A stretch of DNA of 64,000 bases from Phalacrocorax aristotelis (lineage: Eukaryota; Chordata; Aves; Suliformes; Phalacrocoracidae): assembly GCF_949628215.1 (NCBI RefSeq), contig NC_134276.1:103721256-103785255 (forward strand), written 5' to 3'. This document shows positions 49,081 through 62,900 of the stretch, in pieces. A program made the position numbers and the translations under genes. A model generated the notes under the pieces. It worked only from the letters and a program-made list of their open reading frames with translations, searched no databases and was not told the DNA's origin. The stretch's first letter is position 1. Each line of letters starts with the position of its first letter.

Positions 49081-52000
49081 GGGCCTCAGGTCAAGGATGA
49101 ATTAATGTCGATGTTAAAATCTCAGGCATAGCTGCAGTGGGCTGTTCACGGCTTTCTGAAGACAGTCACTGAAGCATGTGACTATGGAGGTACTTAGTGG
49201 TTCACTAATTACATTACTCACTTCAGCTTGCTTGGGCCATCTGTGGTTAATGCGCTGCTGGCTCTGTAGCACGGCGTTAAGGTCTGACACCTGCAGGCAT
49301 TGCTCGCCCAGTTCTCCCAGGGCAATGCTGAGAAGAGGAGCTGGGCTTCAGGTGTCTGCTTGGCCCCTACAAATAGACAGCCTTTAACAGGGAGGTGTGG
49401 GACAAGTCTCCAACCATAGGGTATTCCAAACTTGTAGGAAGAAGCTGGGTATGAAAAAGATTTGCAAAATTTTTGCCAAGTGTTAAGACTTCAGGCGAAG
49501 ACTGGTGGTTTACTGAGGAAACGAATATCTTTTCTGTATTTGTTTGTCTGCTGGCAGATAGTCACTCTGTCTCAAGTGTGCCTGGCCCCTGCCAGCTGTG
49601 GAAAAGTGGAGGGACTGAAGGGCAGGGAACAAAATCCATCAAAGAAACATGGGAAAGCTGCTACGGGATCCCTCTGGTAAAAATGGCCCTTAGCAAGCGC
49701 AATTAGCGGCAGCTGGGGGGTCTATGTGTGTGGTAGTTGAGTTTCTTGGAAGTTGTGGATGTATAATATATAAATAAGGTGTCCCAAATGACAAAAACAT
49801 CCCTTGCTGTACCTTGGTTTCAGTCTATGTTAAATTAGAAAACACATTCTGCTTTCAACAAAGCAGACCTTGTTAAAACAAAAGCTGTGAGTATGGGCGC
49901 CCTTGAATTAAACCAAGAAGAAAAATGTACCTATTTGATGTTTGGATGCTGTTGTGAAGCCAGGTGCTTGGCTTAACTGAGGGATCCCACATGTCATCCC
50001 CTTCCTTCACCTTTTTTCCTTATTACAGCGTGGGATCTGTCCTGGTATCCTCCACCTATGGCCTGGTCTGGGGGGTGAAAGAGGCTAGGGGCATCTGGAG
50101 AATGTGACAAATCTGGGGAGGGGCGGAAAAAGTGCGTGTAGGTTTGGGCAACAGAGTAGGTGTCCTCATTTTTTTTTCTTCTTTTTTTTGAACAAAGAGT
50201 GCCAAAAGACACTCCCTCCTCCTTTCTCTTCCTGGAAAAGAAGAAAAAACACCCTTCAGAAGGCACCCCCCAGGGTATGATAGATAAGCTGTCTGCATTT
50301 TTGTGGCGGGGAGGGGTCTCCTTCCCATAGTCCCTACACAATGTAGGCCCTTATCTGTTCCCCATCTGAGCCCTAGTGGGCTCTGGTTTTACTGACGTTT
50401 TTAAAGAGAACTAGACTCCTAGTCAAGTCCCATGAAGCCTCCTTGGGTGGATGGATGTGACTTGCTGCTGCCGGTAGGTTTGCAAAATGCTGGAGGGCTT
50501 CTCCTGTCTTCCCTGGTTTTGCACAGGTCTGTGTAGGGCAAGTGTGTCAGGACAAGCACAGACCTCTGCTGGAAGGAAAAGCAAATCCTCTGCAAGTGCT
50601 CTTCCTCCTGCTGGACACCTAAACCAGCAGCTAGGTGTGCTTGCACACTTGCTTGCTTGCACTCTTTCTTACTTGTTGCTGAGCTTCTATGGATGTTTCT
50701 GGTCCCTCTAGTTTGTTTTCTTGATCTGGCCTTCTGTTTCAGTGGAACTCAGGCATGGAATAGGGGTTTGCCAGAGTAATGTCTACTCTCTCTTTGCCTA
50801 GGATTGTTCTATTCAAATGGAGTAGTCTTACAAGTTTTATGACTTTTTTTTTTTTGTCTCAGCACTTTGCCTGTTGCCTCCCTCTGTCCTGCAGTGGGAG
50901 CGGGAGAGGCAGCACCAAAGACGACTGAACCTTGCGCTCAAAAACAAGCTTTGAGCGTGATGCGACTGTAGAAGCAAATCTATAATTCTTCTGCAGAGTA
51001 CCCAAATCGTCTTGAAATATGGGAGGAGAGGAAGAGAAATTATGCTCCAGGTTGCTCCTTGTGGTGAAAGTGTGGGAGGACACCCTTGGGCCTGGGTCTT
51101 GCCTGGCTGGTTTGCTCTGTCCTGGGTAGGGGAAAGGATATCGATGGAGCTCTGTACCAGAAACAGAAAAGACTGGTTTTTGAGAACGATTTGAGCTGTG
51201 GCCTGTGGGCATGCTGTAAGGGTCAGCAGCAGCAGTGAAAGCAGTTTTGCTACTGGTAGAGAGAGCCCTCAGGATCTGTGCCAGCTGAAATCCTAACTGA
51301 CCTCTGTGGAGGAGGTGGGGGCACCCTAATGGGAATCATCATGTGGCAGAATTGGGAAAGGCAGTGCATGAAAAGCCTCGGGAGATTTCCCTGCTGCAGA
51401 TGCTTGAGGTCTCCGGAGTCAGTGAACAACTGAGTCTCAATCCGCCGGGAGGTAATTTATTCCTTCTTTTGATGGACAGTAGAGGGAAGAGCTCATGCAT
51501 GGTGCCTCTTGGCAAGTGCAAGAGGGAGAGAGCAACAGCATAATGCAAGTGTCTGGGGCTGGGGATCCTGCTCAGTGACTTGCACAGCCTAAGGGCCGTG
51601 GACCGTGACAGCCAGCAAAAGCAGCAGCCCTGGGGAGAGCTCCTGAGGCTTTGGTTTGATGCTGGGGAGTTGCGGCCAGCAATGAGGAGCAGGCATACCC
51701 GTGTAACGCCAGGCGGGGTAACAGCGCTGGTACAGGTGGATCATCAGGCGTATGCAAAGGGGAAAGGCAGCCACTCAAGGAAGTGTACAGACCTGCTCTA
51801 GGATGACACGTCCTGACCCTGCCAATTGGGCAGATAAAAAGGACTGACAGCAGACTGGGGCTGCTGGTGCAGGCAGAGCTGGGTGAGGGGTGGGAGGTCA
51901 GAGGGATGCGTGGTCTCTGAGCTATGCAGCCCGTAGGCCAAGAGCAGGCTTGTTTACTTCAGCAGAATCTGACACATCTTCAGGGCTTTCACTCATGACT

Positions 52001-53923
52001 GATAGTAGTAAATGTTGCTCTCTTAGATCTGCCTAAATCCTTGTTGACAGAAGGAATGTGCAGATTTCTTGCCGCATGCCTCCTCTGCTCCAGCACACCC
52101 TGCATGCACACACAGAGGGGAACCCGTTTATCTAGCTTTCCTCTGGGTCACCGATAATCTTTAGGTGTGAGGGCTGGGAAGCCTCCTGCTAGGTTCCAGT
52201 TCCTCTCTTGAAGAGGCTCATTTGAAGAGGTATTTCAGCATCTGGCTGCAAATATGGGGAGTCTTGCAGTGTTGTTGTTGGGTGGGGATCTTCTGAATAC
52301 ATCTGTATTATGTGACCCTTTTTGTACACAGACACTTTTTGGATGCAAGGATGCTATTTACTGAAGCTGCTGAGAGCATGCTGTGTTTTGGAACGAGGGG
52401 AAAAAATGATGGAAACGATGAGGATTAAACATAATGTCTGTGATGGACAGAAGTCTCTCTTTAGGGTGGGTGGCTGTCCTTAAAAGGATGTATACCTTCT
52501 CTCAAGCTGAAGCTGGAAATTGCTTATTTTTTGTACTTTTGAAGGGTTTCCAAGGAAGCAATAAGAGTCATCAAGCATTTTGAAAACTACCCGAGAGTGT
52601 TGCCCTACCTGAAATCTGCATATGGCTTTTTCAGCACCGGTGTGCTCGTTAGCTGATCTGCTAAGCTAAGCATCTCTCTTCATGTCACTGAATTATTTTT
52701 TTTGTCTCAGCTGTCAGTTGTACCTCAGTGGTGAAACTGCTTCCTTTAGAGAGCTGTAAGAGAGGACTGGATATAGTCTGTAGGAGTTAGTGACAGAAGA
52801 CTGATACCTTAATCATACAATTATGGCAAGTGACAAACAACAGGAGAAGAGTAAGATTGGTAAGGCCAACCTGATTAAGGAAATCAGCCAGTACCAGCAG
52901 GTCGCAATGTAGGTGTGTGCGCATTTCTAAGGTGGGGAGAAAATCTGTGCTCAACTTGTTTTGTTTCTAGGTCTGCTCTGGTCTTTGTGAAAAGAAATAA
53001 TCACCATTACCTTAGTGTCAGGTTTAGATGTATTGTTAGTCAGGTTTTTAGGTGTTAAGGCAACCTTTGTTTCTGAAGTGATTATGAAAAAACATAAGCG
53101 TTTGGGGAGACAAGAAGTTAGAAGTGTCTTCTTTGCCCAGCTTGGAACGGCAACTTTGGATTTCTCCTCATTGTGGATAGAAAGAACGAGTTGTCCCAAG
53201 GTGATGATTCAGTCTCAAGTTTTACAGAAAATAAGAAAAAAAACTTTTTTCTTTCATTTCTAGTATGTCTGTGTGCTTAATCTTCACTTCATGTTACCTA
53301 GGTATTTTCTGAAGTGCAGTCTTAACCTGAATAGCAGAGGGGGGGTGTTTCACCATGTTTTTATATACCACTGTCCCATTTCTCTCTCCTTTCCTCCTTG
53401 TCCTCCATTTGCCATGGGCGTGGACCTGCCAGTGATAGAGCGGTGCACCTGTGAAGCTGTAGAAGACCTTCCCTCACCCAGGAGCTCTGGAGTCCTGAGC
53501 CCTCCACTGCCGCCCATATTGCATGCTGTGTTTGGTGAGGCCTGTTGTCTGTTTTCACTCATGCATCGTAGTCATAATCATCTCTTTAATAAATGTGGGT
53601 ACACAGAAGTGTTTATACCATCAAAGTGTATGATGCAAATGTATGGTCTTCTCTCAGCACATCCTTCCTTCCCCTGAGTAATTTAAAGCCTCCTTGAGAT
53701 GGTGGGAGGAATTGTATGTGAAACACTCTTTATCTTTCTAAGAAAAGGTGTCTGAACCTGTTTGTACTTCAGGGGCAGGTACTATACCTCCTTCTTTTAT
53801 CCCCATGAAAGACCAGCTTTTCTTCTTTTGTTTGCAGGATGCTTTGGGCTTTCCCTTTGCTTGGTGGTGTCACAAGCCACAAAAAATAGGAAGATGCCAG
53901 AAATACAGGAAAGGAGAGGCAAC

Positions 53924-53926
<3 letters not shown>

Positions 53927-53954
<28 letters not shown>
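53927..53954 (+). repeat. (GT)14 microsatellite
   Basis: Fourteen uninterrupted GT units after AACTGC. Likely polymorphic. Confidence 0.95.
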
Positions 53955-56900
53955 TGCTGTTTTCTTCCCTGCAGTTAACTGTGGCCAGTAAATGAATCTC
54001 TGATCTGCAGCAGTATCTGGCCACTAAATGCTTGACTGATGAACTTTAACCAGCGTGAAATTTGAAGATAACATCTGTTGAGAAACGTCACTTGCTTCTC
54101 ACCCTCCCATCCTGTGGGTTAAGGGTGGGGGATGCCTGGGGTTGTCCCCGGAGTATGGGTGCAGCACCGTGCAAGCTGGGCTTTGGCAAGGCTGTGGGGT
54201 GCCCCGACCTGCTGCTTGCCAGTTGCACTGGCTGATGCTGTAAGAAGAAAGCACCAACACGTACAGGACAGGTTTTGTTGAGGGGGGGATGTTTTTGCTG
54301 TAATTCACTACTATGCTATTTCCAGTCTTCTCTTTGTAGGAGGCACTCGCTTCCCTCTGCACTGTACCACGTCTGCTAATTCCTTTCCTTCCAGGGATTC
54401 TTGATGCATGTCCCCTTCCCTCCCAATCTTTAGATACCTGTTGAAGAAAATGGATACTTTTTTTCTTCTCTCACCAAGCGCTGGCAGCTAAATGCTGCCT
54501 GTTTTTTTTGAGGCATTAAAGGTTTCTGAAGGAATTAAGATGTGCCAGGATCTGATCTGTCTCCCAGATCAAGTGGAGCATATTTCTTGGATATGCTATT
54601 GCATATTTCAAGACTGAGACAATAATTGTTGCTGGTTTGACTTGGTGGCATATTGAGATGGAAGATTTGGCTGTGTCCATAGACATTAATGCTTCAGTAG
54701 GACACCCTGTTCCTAGCTAATACAAGCTCAAAACTGAGGTCACATTGTGCAGTGCTATAAAACACATCCTCGCTTAACGTAAGTGGGTAGGACAGTTGAT
54801 ATCAATGGAGTTCCTCTGGCTTGCCAACAAAACTTAATCTAGCCTTAAATCTTGTCTTTCAAGTTAGATGTAGCAGTGTCACTCGTCAGTGGGTGCTTTC
54901 CTTTAAAATTGCTTCTGTAGTGCTTGGTGGAAGAAGATAATTTCTACCCTTCTATGCTTTTGAAGAGATTGAATCAATTTGTCTTTTGTTAACCCCTGCC
55001 AGTCTTTTCTGTCTTTGAAATACTCTATCTCCTAGCTGAGATTAAAATGTTGAATTTCCCATTCTCATTCAACTTAAACACATTCTGAATTTCAGGGCCT
55101 GAAAGTGTGCAGCATTGCCAGAAAGGAGACTGAAGTATCTGTAGCCTTTGTTGCAAAGAAAACATTCAAAAGCAAAGTAGAGTCATTTTGTGTAACATCT
55201 TTTTACAGTGTAAGATAAAACTTGTAGAAATCCTCAAGAGAATTTAAACACCGTCCATCCATCTATATAGTTAAAGCTGCAATGATGTCAAAGTGGTTGT
55301 CAGACCCTGGGTTTCTCCCTTCAGATTCCTCAGAGGTTTGTTCTCATGCTTGGGCCTGTTTTAAACTCCCTGTCTCGTTATCCGAGTCCTGCTGGCACTT
55401 ATGGCTCTCTTTGTACTTGGGTTGTAATACCTGCTTCCATTCCAGATGCCTAAAGTAAACCTGCTGCTACTTTTGTTCAAGTAGTCTCTTTAGTTGTTTT
55501 TTTGGAGGTGAGTATAACCTGGCATGCTCTCAGTATTTATTTGCGTTAAAGTGGTGTCAGGCTAGTGACCCGAAGGCCTGGTGTGCTTAAGCGTTTCACA
55601 TAGAATAGCCCCTGTCTCATAAAGAAAACACTAATAAATAAAATAAATCAAAGTCTAGCCATGAGGTTGTGAGGATCACAAGATGTTGCTGCCCCATGGT
55701 TCAGTTTCCCTGCTTGTGGTACTAGGTAACGACACCCTGACAGGGGGTGCAAGATTGCTGTCATACTGTATAACGAGGATAAGGGAGTCAGCTGCTTTAC
55801 TGGATACTTTTGTTATCTGCCATGGTGAGTGAAACTTCTAGGGGTACCTGGAATGTGGCTGCTGCTCCAGGTGTTGCAGCCAGCCCCAGCAAGGGCACAG
55901 GAGACTAAAGGCAGCCACTTGCCTTGCCTGCAGCTCATGGGGGTTTGCACTGCCGTGTGGCTGTCCAGGGAGTTTGGTGCAGACGAGAGCCGGTGTGCCC
56001 TGTGGTCTTGGTAGGGCCTCTTCTAACAGAAGGAAATGTTTTTGGGTTTTTTTGGTTCTTATCCCTGCTGTCTTTTGAAAACACAGCTGGTGGTCCCTTC
56101 AGTTCTGGATAGCTGGTCTTGGAAAGAGACTACTGAGCTTTCTTAAAACAGCTAATTAAGTATGAATTTAAGCTTGTCTGTGTGAGAAACTAGCCAGCCT
56201 AGCTGTAATAGGATTGTTCTGGATTGTTTTAATTGTGTTGATCTAACTTGTGTGGATGCTTTAATACGAGGTAATGTTTGGGAGCAGACTTCTCTCTGAA
56301 GTGTGCAGTCAAACCAACCTGTTGTGGCTGTTTGAACCCTTCTTTTAAGCCTGGTAGCTTTGAGACCTGCCAGCAGTTATGAGTGATCCAGGTAGCCAAG
56401 AACATTTCTGATGCTCATTCTTACTAGTCCTTGCTGCTTGTGCTGTGGATCTGAATGTCTTTGCATTGCGGGTGACCCACCTTGGGGGTAATGATAATAG
56501 TATTTCATAAATATTTTAAGTCAGAAGTTACTCATGCATACAGTATTCAATTTTATTTATTTTATTCAGTATTAAGAGCAGAAGAGTTGAACACTCGGAA
56601 GTCCAAGGGAAACCCTGCCTGAAGACTGTGTGCATTCATCACAGCAGTCTTAAGTAAATTGTATGCAATTAGGTGGTTTTTTTTCCTTCCTAGGATCATC
56701 ATTCAGGATGTTTCCTTTTAGCAAAGAATTAGTAGATTTTTATTTTTTTAAACATCCCTTGTATAACCTCCAAGGAATATTTCAAGCAGCAGTTTGCTTT
56801 TTTCCCTTTTCCTTTATAGAAGTAGTTTTTGCAGAAATAGCAGGACATATTGGGTCCAGACGGGTTGTTGCTCTGTTTTACATCTCTCTTGTGGCTTTAC

Positions 56901-59900
56901 AGAATTGCTATTGCTCTGCCTTCATTAGCTGTGGGAATTCCCTTTAGAAATTATTTAGGTGCTGGGGGAATTTGGGCTGTGCTTCCTGTCAAATCTTTGT
57001 TGGGCTAAAGAGAAGGTTGTCCTTCTAACTATTAAATTCCTGTACTATGAGAGAGGAGATCGGTACTAACCCCTAAGTCTTAAAGCAATAGGGCTCATGT
57101 GAGCATCTTGCTGACAGCAGAAGCTTTTGGCTTCTTCCCTGGGGTAGCAGCCTGGCTCTGTGGCTGGGACTGCTGCCTGATGGAGGGGTCCAAAAATCTC
57201 CTAATGCAGCTCAAACAGGGCCCCTATTGGTGTTTTCCCCTTTCGGGGTTTTAGAACAAGCTTTTGATATAAGTGTCACAAACTGGAGAGAAAAAAAAGT
57301 AAAAACCCCCCAAACTCTACCTCTGAACACGTTACTGCAAAAGTATTTGACTTTAGTAGCTTGTTTTAAGCCTTGCCTTCTGAGCTCCTTTCAAATCAGA
57401 TGTATTACTGAAACCAGTCTGCAATATTTATAGAGTTTTGCCACTGAATTTGCTGTGTGTGAGAGGGAATCCCTTTCTTTTCCACTGTAAATGAATTGCA
57501 TCAGGTCGGTTCTCCTTTTTATGGAAGAAGGTTTGCTTCAAAAGACTAAAAGTACAAATTTTCTGTCTGATATTTGACTTGAATGGGTAGCACTGCTAAA
57601 AAATTAATGGAGCAGAATAGCTTGGATGATGATTTCTCTTCTGATGTGAAGAAGTTTTATATTATTCTTTTCTTTTTAATTGCCTGGTGAGCTTTCTCCT
57701 TAACTATCCATATATCTATCTCATTTTTCTCTTTTCCTTTGCATCCAATTCCCTTGGATCCTGGTGCTTGTAGTCCGGTTAGCAACTTACTCAACCAGAA
57801 CTGGTATTGCTTTTAGAGATCTGACTGGGCCAGCTGCTAACGTGTTTAATACGGCTCTGTACATTTGATGTTTGTGCTGATAACCTCGGGCAGTTTGGGA
57901 TGCTTCAACTACGTAGAAATGGAGCTGAAATAAAAAGTTTTTATACTTGAAGACAGTTTTCTGCACTGGAGGTAATGGTGATTTCCAGTCGTCTTTTCCT
58001 TGTGCGTTGGCATGACCTTTGGTTGCCCACTGCCACTCCACGAGCAGCTGTGTTGGCTTTGCTGCTGGTCCCCATGGGAATGGGCAGCGGACCTCCGCCG
58101 GGTGTCCGAAAGCCATCCAAGGCAGCCCTGGGTACCTCCATGATGGGCAGCATGGGCTGGATGGGCCACATCATTGCTGCTGCCCCCAGCTGCCCCTCAG
58201 GGTGCCCCGGCATGCAGGATGGCAGGTAGCACTCCCATGGGGAGCGAGGGCAGCGTGGCCCCTCGTGGGTGATCCTGGAGAGAGGTGGTACAGGGCCTGG
58301 CAAGGGGAGCAGGAGCAGCGTCTTTGCCTTTGTGAGGTTACCCACTTCTTTCTGTTCATGTGCACGCACAGATTTTTTCCAGGGAGTGATGAGGGCAGGG
58401 CAGAGGTGGATTTTACTCTGGGACAGTGTTTTATATCACTTTGCAACAGTGTTTATTTCCCATGGGGAAAACCAAATGGTATATACCTTTTAGATTGCAA
58501 AGAAACATTAATTACTGTAGCATATTCTTCTCTTTGGCTTGGTTCTTGTCTTTTGAAAAACCTAGGTACGACATTTTCCATAGCTTGGATTTGGTTGTTT
58601 GTGAAGTCAGAGTTATATAATTAAAACAAACATGTTTTCCAGCAAAATGTTTTCCCTTAAATAAGTACAGTCTATAGCTGGGTAAAAATAAGTAGTGTCT
58701 TTGTTGAAGTTCTTTTTCTTCTTTGAAGATTTTTTATATACTATACCTAATTGACGATTTCCAATATTATTCTTTGTTTTGTGGTCATTGTCTGCTCTGG
58801 TTTGGAAAGGCTCATTAGGAAGAAAAGCACTTGATTCCCAGCTGAAAAGTGGTATTTACGATGTGTTATGTGCTCTTAGTTTGGTGAGGGTGGTTTGCAG
58901 AAGGTGTTTTTGTTGCTTTGGGTCCTGTCGCTAACAAAAGCGGTACTGATGAAAAAATTGCCTTTTTTTTTTATTTTCTCTCCTGTCTACCATGCTCGAG
59001 CAGTTTGCGTATGTGCTGCTTGGAAGTGGTGGACTGTCTCAGGTTTCGGCTCTCCAGGTTGGAAGGCAGGCAGCTCTGCTGCTGCCCCCTTCCTTCTGGA
59101 GGACCTGACCCAAAGCTTGCGGCAGAAAATAGGATGGCAGCGCTATTGCTGTGTTCAGACTGAACATGGAGCTCAGTGGGTCTTGGAGCAAATGGGAGCC
59201 CATGTGGTTGGGATTATCTGGTATTAAATGAAACAACAAACGTACAAACAAAATCCAGGTGTTCTGCATGTCATTTACTACTTGCACATCTCAAAGGCTT
59301 ATGCTGTGCCATGGCAGCTCTGAGGTCTTTATGGCAGGCCTACGCGTGGCTGTGTTTGTAACTAGTCCCATTAGATTGTTAGGTTTGCACACTGGGAATG
59401 GGAGGTGAGGATGTGTTTTGCAGGAGTGAGGTCTGATTTGAACCAGGCATCACAAAACAGTGTTTTGCAGAAAGAGCTGTGTTGGCAAGGGAGTGTGGAA
59501 ACATCTCCTTTCTTCCCCACTGCCTCCTGGGAGTGGGCAGGTACCCTGGGCAGGTAGGTGCCGCAGCCAGCAGGCTGGTGTGGTGCTGCTGGCTGAGGAA
59601 GAAGATAAGGAAGGAGCTAAGGCAGTCTTTGCAAGAGGACTGCTTGAGAGGCATGCCCTGGCCCTGCTGCTGTGGGGATTGGCCTGCATGGCTAGGGGCC
59701 AGGGACAGCATTTGCCTATGTCGGCTCTCTGGAGACAGGGTGGGGTCTGTGTTAGTGCAATGTGGGCACCTGGGATGTGGCTGAAACCCTTGGGGTCTTC
59801 AAGAGGAAGTATGGCTACAAATATTAATAGAGCTGCCTTTGGAGGGGCTTTTCACTTTCCTCAGTGTTGCAGTGATGTTTATATGCAGTATGCCTTTTGA

Positions 59901-62900
59901 GGTACACCTCAGTTGTTCAGTTTTCACACTCGTCTCCTCATTTTATAGCCTCTTGATGCTGGCATCAGTTTGAGCTGTCTCTTGTGTAAAATTACGTAGT
60001 TCATTCCTACTGAAAACCAAGAGCTTCATTCAGTCTCACTGTGGTCACCAAGCTCGCTAGAGCCACATAATATTGGAGACAGAGATAAGCTCCTTTGGGT
60101 ATGGCACTGTAATACCAGCTGCAGTCCTGCTGAGATTTGGGCGTCTGCTTAAGTCTTATGCTCATGGTGTGTAAATATACACCATACATAAATATGTAAA
60201 GCCAAGCACATGCCTTGGCCTCTGCAGGACTTAAGCCATCAGATGCAATGTGGAATAGCCTGAACTGAAATGGAAAGAGTAACTATGTTTTCATAATATC
60301 TAATGGATATGTTGCAAGAAACAAACTGCAGGTTTTAAAAACTGACAGTTCCCCAACAGTTGCATTTGTTTTGGTGCTCAATTATGTACCTCTGCATGTG
60401 TGTCTGTAGGCATTTTGGAAGCGATAGCCTCTGAACTGTGTTTATGGAGCAGCTACCCATCAGGAATTGACCTGAGGGTCCTAAGGAGCTAAAGGCATGA
60501 ATTGCGACAGCCTGCAAGACATGGAACCGTAATTGAGGTTTCACATCCTTCCTGCGTCAGCAGCAGAAGGGGACTTACCAGTTGGTTGGATTCACAGAGA
60601 CAGCGGGTTCAGGGAGATGGGCGCACAAGGAAGAGAGACCAGACGGAGCAGTTCTTCTTGTTCCTGATATCCATGTTCTTGATCTTTTCAGAGCCTGCTT
60701 TTTCAGCAGCAAACATGCCTGTGCTGTTACTTGGCTTGGTGGTTTTTGTCTTGCCAGATGAAGGACTGATCCTGAAAGGCTCCTGTGGGGTACTGTGAGG
60801 ACCCTCCCCCTGTTTCCTCTGTAAGGAAAAGTTGTGCATACTGTTAGCACAGGCATCAACTCAGCCCCCACTGACTTCAGCGAGACATAAGGGTTCTCAG
60901 GGCAGGGTGAGGGGTGGAAATCTAGCCCTAAAACTTCCCTGTAGTTTATGCATCATTATTTTTGGCTGCGCAGAATCAGAAAGGTCACGTATATTAACCT
61001 TTTCTTCTTTGCTTAATTTCAACATGGCTATTACCCTTTCTGCAATCTGGGCTGCCTGGCTGAGTGTGCTGATGTCTTGGGACACGTCTGTTTCCTGGTC
61101 TCTTGGAGTAACTGCATACAGACCATCTTCCTACCATAGTCTCAGCCTAAATTTGCCCTTTGCAACTGGGCAAACCGGTAGCTGAATGTAAGGGAAAAAG
61201 ATCCTTTTGCTCTCGTAATGGAATCTGATACTACCTGCGTCGGTGGGCTATCGGGGATGGAAAGAAGTTGCCTTTCAAATTGTTGTCATCGTCCCCATCG
61301 CTGATTCAGATGCTGCTTTGCCATTGAAACAAGAAGCAAAAAAAAACTTTCCAGAATCTTTCCCTTCTGAGTTAATGAGAAAATGTTTGTGGCTGTAGTA
61401 TGTGTTACAGTATTTACAACAGGGCTCTGCTGTAAATAGAAGGCTGAATTCAACGGTGGCGTTGATCTGCAGCTTGCTCATCCCATCTCCCTCCCTGACT
61501 CTCAGCCCCTCAGGTGAATTACGCCTTGTGTTCAGTGCAGGGCCATCTGTTTCCCTGTATGTTCTCTCTTTTGCTGCAGCCTGATTTGAATGGAAAGGTG
61601 AGTCTAAATACATATGACGAGGAGCAGCTCTTTTGTGCTTCAGACAGCTTGTTTTCCTGCAGAGGAGTCAAGTGATAAAAGAAATGCTGGGTTTTTAGCT
61701 GTCCTGCAAATGTGCTCCTAATGCAAGAGTAGAGGGGATTACTGGGAGCAGAGTTGAGGGGCACCTGAGTTTTGCGATTAATTTGGCACCTCAGACAAAA
61801 AGGTCTCTTGTGACTGGGCCCGAGTGGCTTTTCAAAGATGCTGAGATCTGTATTATGACCTAAAGCTATTGCCAGATAGCACCCACCCCCACACACCCTT
61901 CTGATTCATGCAGAGGAGCTGTTGCTGCTATCTAGGTTTTTTTGTGGTATCTCCTTTTACACTGTAAATGGTAATTTAATTTCCACATTTAGAGACCTTA
62001 ATTAATTTTGAATAAAATCATTTGTATGAATTTTAGAGCTGAAGGGTGACAGATTAATGGCTGTCTGGAAATGCGAGGCTGCTTTGCCAGAAGGGATTCA
62101 GCTAGCTCTGCCCTGTTCTGCCTCATGTGCATCCCTGTGATGTGGGATGGGAGAAGGAGGAGGATTTCCATCCTGTGGCATCCTGGGGACGCTGGCACTA
62201 GGAAGAGGACAAGGAAAATGCTAGCAACCATGTGGTGAGGTGTTCAGGGAGCCAGTCCGCTTGAACCCACTCTTGGTAGGGTTGATTTTCACCAGTCACC
62301 CTACCCTGCACACCCTGAGTTGTGTGGGCGCAGGAGCATCCAGGAGTGCAGAAGGCAGGGCCCAGCATGTGGGTATATATGGAAGAAGGAGTTGTCATCT
62401 CTGGCAAGAGCGTGGACTTTGTCTGGCCCAAGACACCTAGACTAGTGTGCATCTCCATCTCTGCCACGCTATGGAAGTGGTCTTGCGCGCTCTTCATTTT
62501 CCACTCTCTTTTGGGTGCTCCTGCCTGCTACTTGTGCTGCCCCAAGCCCTCTGGCAGACTCAGTCGCCTGGTGGTTGCTTATGTTGAGTAGGTTGAGGCT
62601 TCCCTTGATGGTTGGTTTTAATAGGTCTGATGAAGTAGGAGTTTGGTTCCAAGTGCATATTGTCATATTTTAGGCATGGTAGGATTTGCTTCCTGTCCAA
62701 TGGAGTAGAGCACTGTGCAGATTGGCTCTGCTTGTCTCTTTGTGCCTTCCCACCCCCCCCCCTTTTTTTTTTTTTCTTCTTCTTTCTTTAGGGATTATGG
62801 AGTTAATTGAAACTTTTAGGCTTGGTCCTCAGGTCTCCGTACAGGCAAAACTTCTACCGATCTCAGCAGTCACCTCTGCTTTTGACACGAGGCTGGTTGC

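Noticed and set aside
55580-55745. Possible second MIR-like fossil
   Set aside because: Only two short phrases (GGTTGTGAGGATCACA and CAGTTTCCCTGCTTGT) resemble MIR; too little to call.
58019-58624. 201-codon open frame (+) in the presumed intron
   Set aside because: No recognised motif, no acceptor/donor support, and competing frames of similar length on the other strand.
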